The translations under genes were made by a program, and so were the position numbers. A stretch of DNA of 64,000 nucleotides from Dipylidium caninum (taxonomy: Eukaryota > Platyhelminthes > Cestoda > Cyclophyllidea > Dipylidiidae): the NCBI GenBank assembly GCA_017562135.1, contig QEYB01000963.1, forward strand, positions 806,001-870,000, read 5' to 3'. Below the pieces are notes generated by a model. That model was not told where the DNA came from. It worked only from the letters and a program-made list of their open reading frames with translations, and searched no databases. The first letter of the stretch is position 1; each line of letters starts with the position of its first letter. Below are positions 57,345-64,000 of this stretch, piece after piece.

Positions 57345-60300
57345 ATGCATACCTATGGTTTCGAAAACCCTGACTTCGTGTCCATCGATGTGTACAATAA
57401 TTTCCGGAAGTCCTACGAAGTTGTCCTCGAACGTCGCTGTGCACGTTGGCAAGCGGTTATAGACCAGGGTCATCTCGTTCGTGGACAATTGCGTAAGTGC
57501 TCGGTGCTCTTCATTATCACCAATCTCAGTCAAGCGTTTCTGTCGTAAAGGTGTACCGGCTCAGTTTCGTGTCCACGTGTGGATGACGCTTTCTGGAGCC
57601 TACGACATGATGCGTCAAAATCCGAAAGTCTACCAAACCGCGGTAACTGTTGAACCACCGAAGAACATTTTTACAACAATTATGGCTGGTTAGTGAACAC
57701 CTTAGCCGTCCTCTATATAGTAACCTCCACTTCATCTGTAGACATTCCGAGAACCTTCCCCGAGAACGCTCATTTTTCACAGGCCCACGGCAAGGGAGAC
57801 AGATTAAAGGCTCTTCAACGGATTCTGATGGCATTTGCTGTCTCCTTTCCCAAGATTGGTTATTGTCAAGTAAGTGTTTTTATCCTCTTCATCCAAACTG
57901 GAACTTGTGGAGATGTGGCCGTGCAGCAGATTTTCCGTTCATTTTTCACATGCTTGAAGATCTCACATTCTAGTAAATAGCGAAGAATCACTCTGAACTC
58001 TACTCTTGGACACCTTTATCTTCGTCGTTAGGCTGCTCAATTCCAGTACATGATTTTAATGTGCTAACAGGTCCATCACTCCACTTCCCCTGATTGTCTA
58101 CTTTCTTTACCAATGCTGGTTTGGTGGAATGAGGTTAACAGGTGAAAGAGGCTCCCCCCTTTTCTCTCTCTCACAATTGTTTATGTGTCCCTTAGTGTAG
58201 CCTCGCCTATGATCTCATCCATGCCCTCATGGCACTGACATTTGACCTTCCAATCTACATTCTCATCACAAACTTCCACGCACGAAATGTTCGTGTTGAT
58301 GATGAAGGCGAGAGGAAACGTGTACCTGCCTTTCTCAGCCATTCTACTCCCCCTCCCTCCACCTCCGCGGGGCAGGCAGGAGACGACACGGATAGAGTAG
58401 GATTATGAGCGATTGTATTTAGATGAGGGAATATTTACAGTTCAGAACATACGCGAAATTGCTTGCGACCTTTCATGTTTAATAAAATCATAGACTTGTT
58501 TGAACACTTCACACTGCATTTTGCGTGTTTATGTCTGTATATATGTGCGACTGTATATGTGTGTTTATGTGAGCATAAATATCGCCAAAGTGAAAACTTG
58601 TGCTCTGCTAGCAGGTGCCTCACTTATTTAATGTATATGTCTCATCGCGTCTGCTTGAGATATCTCCTCCCGCGGGGAGGGGAGAGGCGGCAGGATTCGC
58701 CTGCAGACTCCCTTATAGCTTAACTCGCGGCTCCCGTTTATGACATGCCCCTTTTCCTCTGCTCTCTTGACCAATGGCACGCGGGTAGGCTGTACTTTTT
58801 TTGTCCCACCATGTAGGTGCATGGTTTACAACCTACCCAGATGGCGTCAGAGTACAGAGAAGTGTTATAATTGAATAGGCAGCAAATTTCTCAGTGAGGT
58901 TTAGAGGGGGTTTGAGTAGTCGATGGCTTGCTGACCAGTCAAGACATAGTCATTTCTATGTGTAAAACAATGATAATGAAGGCAGTTCAAAGAAGACGCC
59001 TGCATGGTGACCTTCGTAGCTATGTGGACAATAGCAGAGGTTTTTCTACTTCCCTTTTGTAGCATGAAAGTGAAGTTTTTCCTGATGGGAGAGGTGAAGC
59101 CGTTCTCAACCGTGACTGCAGTTGAAATCGCGTATTTTGCGTTTGCAGGGCCTCAACTACGTGGCGGCCACCCTTCTTCTGGCCATGGAAGGTGTCCCAG
59201 AATCCGATGTGGAGGAACGAACATTCTGGTTACTCCACGCTCTCACTCATCGCGTTGTCCCCAACTACTACTCCGACAGAATGATAGATGTGCGTGTTGA
59301 CTGCCTCGTCTTTGAGCAACTCCTCAAGTGAGTGGTTACAACTCGGGTCTTTCTTACTCATGAATTCCTTGATACCGACTTGAAGTTACTCTCTTTCTTC
59401 AGCGCCAGACTGATTTAAACCGCAAATATCGCCATTATTATTTTTTTGGCGTAACTATCACGTTCCAAAACTCGTGCCAAGTATGCTGACATGAAACCCC
59501 CCCCCCCTTTTCTTCTATTGCTTGGACGATGGCTAATGCGTTCTGTAGTTTTCATTTTCCACTTTGTATTCACGAGGAATGAAGTCACAGCATGGACGGG
59601 GAGAAGACACCCTGTGGTCGAAGTTGTCTACTCCTTCTACCGCCTAACCTTCTTTGTGAAGTGCTCTTAGGACGTTCTCTCCATACTGACAATTTTTACA
59701 ACCTCATCTGTCACAGATTGTAGTTGATTACTTCCTCACCGTAGTGATGCCGATGGGGCGAAGAGCGTTGGGAGAGGGTTTGAGCGAGACACTGATTTTA
59801 ACGCTGCTTCACATACGAACGAGTCACTTCCCTCAAATGTGAGGACAAACAGCGAAGATGGAATATATTTTACCATACATTTAACTCGACTTGGACAGTT
59901 TAGTTCTGGCAGGTTTACCTATGCGGGACTAACAAAGTACGTGTCGCATTCATGTGATGCTGGCCACCAGTGTAGTGTGGGTTAAAATGATGAAAATGCC
60001 AGTAGATACACTATCAGCCCCACTTTGTTTGCGTAGATAATCCTAGCTTCTTCTCTGTTTACTCTTGACCATTGAAAATGTATATTTCTTCGCTTACCGC
60101 CTTTTTGCCTCTAAGAAGCCCTTCGCACTGTCTGGAGGCTTTATGAATCTCACGAAACGCCTCGGCTTGGTATATTTGATCCGCACCTCTCTCCCACCGC
60201 TCAATGAAACAAACAATTAGTACATATTCATTCGCAATGCTTTTCTACTCACATTTATTACTTAGTTGCCCATGTACATGAGGACTAAACTCACCACTTT

Positions 60301-62598
60301 TCCTTGCGTGTTGTCAAGGCAGCGTCTCGGTAGCTCTAGTAGCCCTAGACGTAGAAGATAATCGCACTATTCCGATCGGTGATCGGTACCATACTCTCTC
60401 CCAAAATCTCATTTGTTTGCATTACATTGAAGATGGTCACAGGTAGTATTGCCGGTACAACACATTACTTCTTTTTTTCTTTTTTCGCTTCACTACCTGT
60501 ACCCTAAATGAGTCATTGCCTTAACAAGCAAAAGAGAGGCAGTGACGAGTTATCCTCCTGTCATAATTTTATCCAATTTAATCTGGTTAAGATGGTCTAC
60601 CCCCGAGACCTTGGACTCCTCGTATTAAGAAGTTGAAACCGAAATTTAGTCTTTTCTGCCGCTGTGGATCGAAGCGTGGACACACAGTGGCTAAGGCGTG
60701 TGTGTATGTTTTGAGAGCTTTTTCACCAAAAAGACATGACATTTGTTGGACATAAAAGAATAAAGCCGCTGGCGTGTCCAAGTAACCGCCACAACCTCAC
60801 AAAAAAGACACGACGAGGGAGTAGCTTGCCTCTTTTAAAATTTATACTTGGACAAGGGGTTGTACAGTGGCCGCCAATAGAACAGTAATTGTCTGGCGAA
60901 TTGTAGATCTGGAATAAGATATTTTGTTAAAATATTTCTAACTTGATTGTATATGCACCCACAGTGGGGTGCCAGTGTCACGTATACGTGACCCCGAGAC
61001 GGGGAGGTGAAATGGTCTTCTCTCCTTTCGGCTTGGAATTTACTTGAGGTGTGTGGATGAGAATGGGTGGGTGAAGTGGAAAGTGGTCTGCTTTACGCGT
61101 AATTAATTAATTTTCTTATGCCGAGTCCTCGTATACCTGACCGAAAGAGGTTGGCAGCATCAGCGAGATAGTTAACGCCTCGGTAGTTGAGAAATGTGCT
61201 GACTTTGTCATTACTCTACATGATGCTACGTAGGTATGACCGGAGTTTCGACAAACAATTGCGATATTCCATGCGTGTGAGGTCCTACCATTGTGTTTGT
61301 TAATGAAGCTGGTAAATATAGTGTTCTAGTGGTCATTGAGGATAGGCTCGATCGGAGCCCCGGAAACCCTTGTCAAAGGTCCTTTGATCGCGATGTCCTG
61401 TGTCAGGTGGTATTTAACTTCGTCAACTTTCCCTCATGTTACCATGATGCCTTAGTTCCCGTGGGGAGCATTTTATGCCTCAGGAGAAATAAATTCTCAC
61501 AGGCGACACAAGCACACACTAACCTCATTCATTGCCTCGGTAGACTTTTCCCTTTTAAGATACAAAATAAGGATAAAACCTGTCATTTGGCAACACACGA
61601 TTCGCGATAATGCGGTTAGTGAGGTAAATTTCCGTGGATCCCACCTCACCTTGTTCCTTCCCAACTTATCGCACTTCATAACTAGTCTAAATTTCTCTTC
61701 TCCCAAGTTCTCCCTCAAATCCAGTCGAGCTGCCTATAGTGTTAATTGTGATGCTTTTTATGTGTCCCATCTGATTGCCTTCCACACGCCACCGACCACT
61801 TCTCCCCTCTCTACCGGAGAAGTTTCATGCTGAGATGGGATTGAGGTGATCTCACATGGGAAATAGGTTCAATTTACCTTGACGTGCCAACTCCCAGTCC
61901 ACCGAAGACTGCGGGGGCGGAGTAGTGTGGATTTGTGTGAGATCTATGCAAAAGAACCTCTGTTGGATGGACGAGTAAACGTGGGGGTAACCTGCCTCAA
62001 GACATTCACTTCCCCTTACTTAATAGCTACAACTCGCCTCACGTTGCATTACCAGACCTCTCGGGTTCCGCCATTTTCTTTCGGAATCGGGGGTAAGGGG
62101 CTTGTGGTGCGGGCGTGGGGCAGCGGAAGAAGAGCCGTTGCGGACAGTATGTTAGTCACATGCCAGATGCCCTGTTAATTAATAATTACACGGACCAACT
62201 CACTGCGCATTTACCACCCTGTCTCAATCCTTCAGCCATAACGTGTGCCGCGACCATTGTTGGGTCACGACTCGACTTGAAATTAACAGTCCAATTTGGC
62301 GCCCGTCATTCGATTTCACATCAACTAGTTTGCTGTCTTTCGCCAGTAGGAGCACTTGATTGTAAGCCTCAACCTTCCTCCACACTCATTTCTTAATTTG
62401 TGCGGTCGTCTTAACAAACCTGGGGACAATTTCACCATGCAATAGGTAGTAGTATAACTCTTCCTAAACTCAATGCTTTGTCATGATAGGAAGAAAGCGC
62501 CCAACATCTACAAGACCCTGAAAAATGCCAACGTGGATTGTATTGTTCTTGCAACCAAATGGTTCATTTGCCTATTTGCCGATGTTCTTCCAATTGAG
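57345..62598 (+). CDS. GRTP1: GRTP1-like TBC-domain Rab GTPase-activating protein, partial at the 3' end
   Basis: Accelerates GTP hydrolysis on Rab GTPases. Exons: 57345-57492, 57530-57688, 57742-57869, 59149-59327, 62490-62598; 241 codons so far, all phases compatible. The opening HTYGFENPDF, VKR-like LKRFCRKGVPAQFRVHVWM and LSGAYDMMRQNP fit GRTP1. The arginine finger (DIPRTFPE) and glutamine finger (IGYCQGLNYVA) of the TBC dual-finger mechanism are both present. FWLLHALTHRVVPNYY and TKWFICLFADVLPIE follow. The remaining C-terminal third (usually beginning with a TVLRIWD-like segment) is not found before 64000, so the gene runs out of the window after a donor GTAAGT at 62599. The ATG at 57345 is preceded by TTTAG, so a short upstream exon is possible. 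Confidence 0.88.
59328..62489 (+). other. 3.2-kb intron of the TBC gene
   Basis: Bounded by GTGAGT at 59328 and GATAG at 62489; the flanking codons join to Leu-Leu-Lys-Lys-Lys-Ala-Pro. Open frames at 61293-61610 and 61879-62178 show no domain. A run of 11 Cs lies at 59497-59507. Nothing else is recognisable. Confidence 0.7.
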
Positions 62599-63034
62599 GT
62601 AAGTCCTAACTTTACCTCATTTTGTCCACGGATAGCCAACTCAAGTACACTACAGGGCATACATAAAACGGGCATACTTATCAAACCACACGTTATTATT
62701 CCGTACACTCTCGCCACTGGCTTCGCAGAATTTTGTATCACCTTGATTATTCCACCCATCCTCGCGCGTCACAAATATGTGACACGCACAGTTTAAAGAC
62801 CCATATAATCATCAGCGAGGAGCCGTTATTTGAACCAAGTAGGACACCTTTTTTTCCTCTTTCCTTTTGTCGGCAATAGCTAATCGTGCTCTGAGTTGAG
62901 CTAGAGGTTGACAAACCTTATCTCCTAAGAATTGTCATTATTAGTGTACCGCGTACAGATGGCAAAGTAATTCGGAGCATAATTCCCCCATAAATTAGGC
63001 GTAGTGTGATTTTTGGGCACTCACTGTGAAAGGT

Positions 63035-63057
63035 GGGGAAGGGAGTTGGGGGTGGGG
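63035..63057 (+). other. G-rich quadruplex-type block
   Basis: Tracts of 4, 3, 5 and 4 Gs are separated by AA, AGTT and T, on the sense strand of the TBC-gene intron. The spacing suits an intramolecular quadruplex. Confidence 0.5.
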
Positions 63058-63886
63058 TGTGGATTGGGTGTGCCCTTAAATGAAACTTACTTCTGTCCAG
63101 GGCGTTGATCAATCACAAAGTCTGTGCCAAAAACCTCTTTTAGCGGGTTTCTTCATCCTTTTCTTTTAAATTCAGCGCTTTAACATTTCACTAAATGTAC
63201 TTTCTAGGTCTATAGATCATTATGAGCGATGATAACGTCTGACATCATTAGGAAAGAAAAAAGACTTTAGAAAATAAAGCAATCAGTTGTGAAATTTCCT
63301 TTGTCCTCCACTAAGCGTGGCGATTGAAAGTGAAATTGTCAAAGTTCCACTTGGAATCTCGACTGATTGATGGTTAGTGTGTGGTTCGTGTAAGACTTGT
63401 CATTCCTTCTGGTCCGAGGCATTTCCACGTAACTGAGGCCAACCGTTAATATATCTGGCGGGATCGAGTCTTTTTCACCCACATCCGAGTTAGTGGAGGT
63501 GATGTAGATAAGGGTTGGCCCTTTTTGTATACCTGCCCCTTCTGCTATTCATTTTCGGCATTTTTTGGCTCACGAAATTTCTCACTTACAAAACAGAGGC
63601 AGCCGCACACTACTTATATCATTAGCTAGTAGACGATAATCGGAACATCCTATTTCACCAATTTTACTATAGGTCCAAGTAAAAATGTGAAAAAAACGGA
63701 CTTCTGTTTCTGACTATCTTGAGACATTAATGATCGGAACGAATGACACTTTAAAGTGCACACCAAACCTGTAATGCGGTGGTTCCAATTCAACTTCCTA
63801 TTTTTTGTGAATTGTGACGTAACTCATTCGTACCATAATACCTTCTATTCTCCTCAAGGCTTTGATTGTTCGGCATGAACCTAATT

Positions 63887-64000
63887 ACGTGAATCGACAT
63901 TTTCATTATTACCAGTGAAATTGTCAAATGCCTGAGTATGCATTAGTTACTTGATGTGCGTTTGTACGTGCAAAACTGACGCTTCAGGCGAAAGCACAAG
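63887..64000 (-). repeat. 114-bp repeat, right copy, truncated by the window edge
   Basis: Reverse complement of 49438-49551 with no mismatch over 114 bases. The inner boundary is at 63887. The outer boundary is unknown because the window ends. The copy lies in or near an intron of the TBC gene. Confidence 0.85.

Larger units (their letters stand above)
62599..64000 (+). other. Start of the next TBC-gene intron, up to the window edge
   Basis: Begins with GTAAGT. I searched for the next TBC exon (TVLRIWD-like) and do not see it. The region contains a G-rich block (63035-63057) and, at its end, the right copy of the 114-bp repeat. Confidence 0.55.

Noticed and set aside
61293..61610. 105-codon plus-strand frame in the TBC-gene intron
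   Set aside because: Does not connect in phase with neighbouring exons and lacks TBC or other motifs.

Overview
This is nuclear DNA from an animal, most likely a parasitic flatworm and best fitting a tapeworm (cestode). Genes are split by many introns, several only 30-50 nt long. Moderate GC and sparse repeats fit Taenia/Echinococcus-type genomes better than AT-rich schistosomes, but the assignment to cestodes is an inference. I saw no bacterial signals, CRISPR, tRNA or rRNA.

Ten protein genes can be supported. From left to right: an unplaced EF-hand-like single-exon gene (955-1743, +); proteasome subunit alpha-5 (4389-5804, +); Rho-associated kinase ROCK (6196-18085, -), with a 7.8-kb intron inside its kinase domain; the microRNA-processing nuclease Drosha (18540-24969, +), head to head with ROCK; the ER calcium sensor STIM (26567-31403, +); a DDX3/PL10-type DEAD-box helicase (33241-40575, +); the ubiquinone/rhodoquinone prenyltransferase COQ2 (42093-43470, +); a receptor guanylate cyclase of the natriuretic-peptide-receptor type (44805-53072, -); a small single-exon gene with a CIMIP2/FAM166-like motif (55320-55757, -); and a GRTP1-like TBC Rab-GAP (57345-62598, +) whose 3' end lies beyond the window. 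I placed exon boundaries by hand from splice sites, reading phase and family conservation. For ROCK, Drosha, STIM, DDX3, COQ2 and the cyclase, the joined exons sum to a whole number of codons.

The genes are not an operon. Several belong to signalling routes (Rho-ROCK, store-operated calcium entry, cGMP, Rab GTPase control); the others serve miRNA maturation, RNA remodelling, protein turnover and quinone synthesis.

The main points for a second look are: a one-base C-run shift inside PSMA5; four introns that are best explained as GC-AG; a STIM whose cytosolic CC1 helix appears replaced by a Ser/Pro-rich linker; a lysine at the usual catalytic arginine of the guanylate cyclase; a 114-bp sequence present twice, identical and inverted (49438-49551 and 63887-64000); and a second, older inverted repeat pair (48419-48567 and 53893-54039). 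I found no convincing wholly new system.
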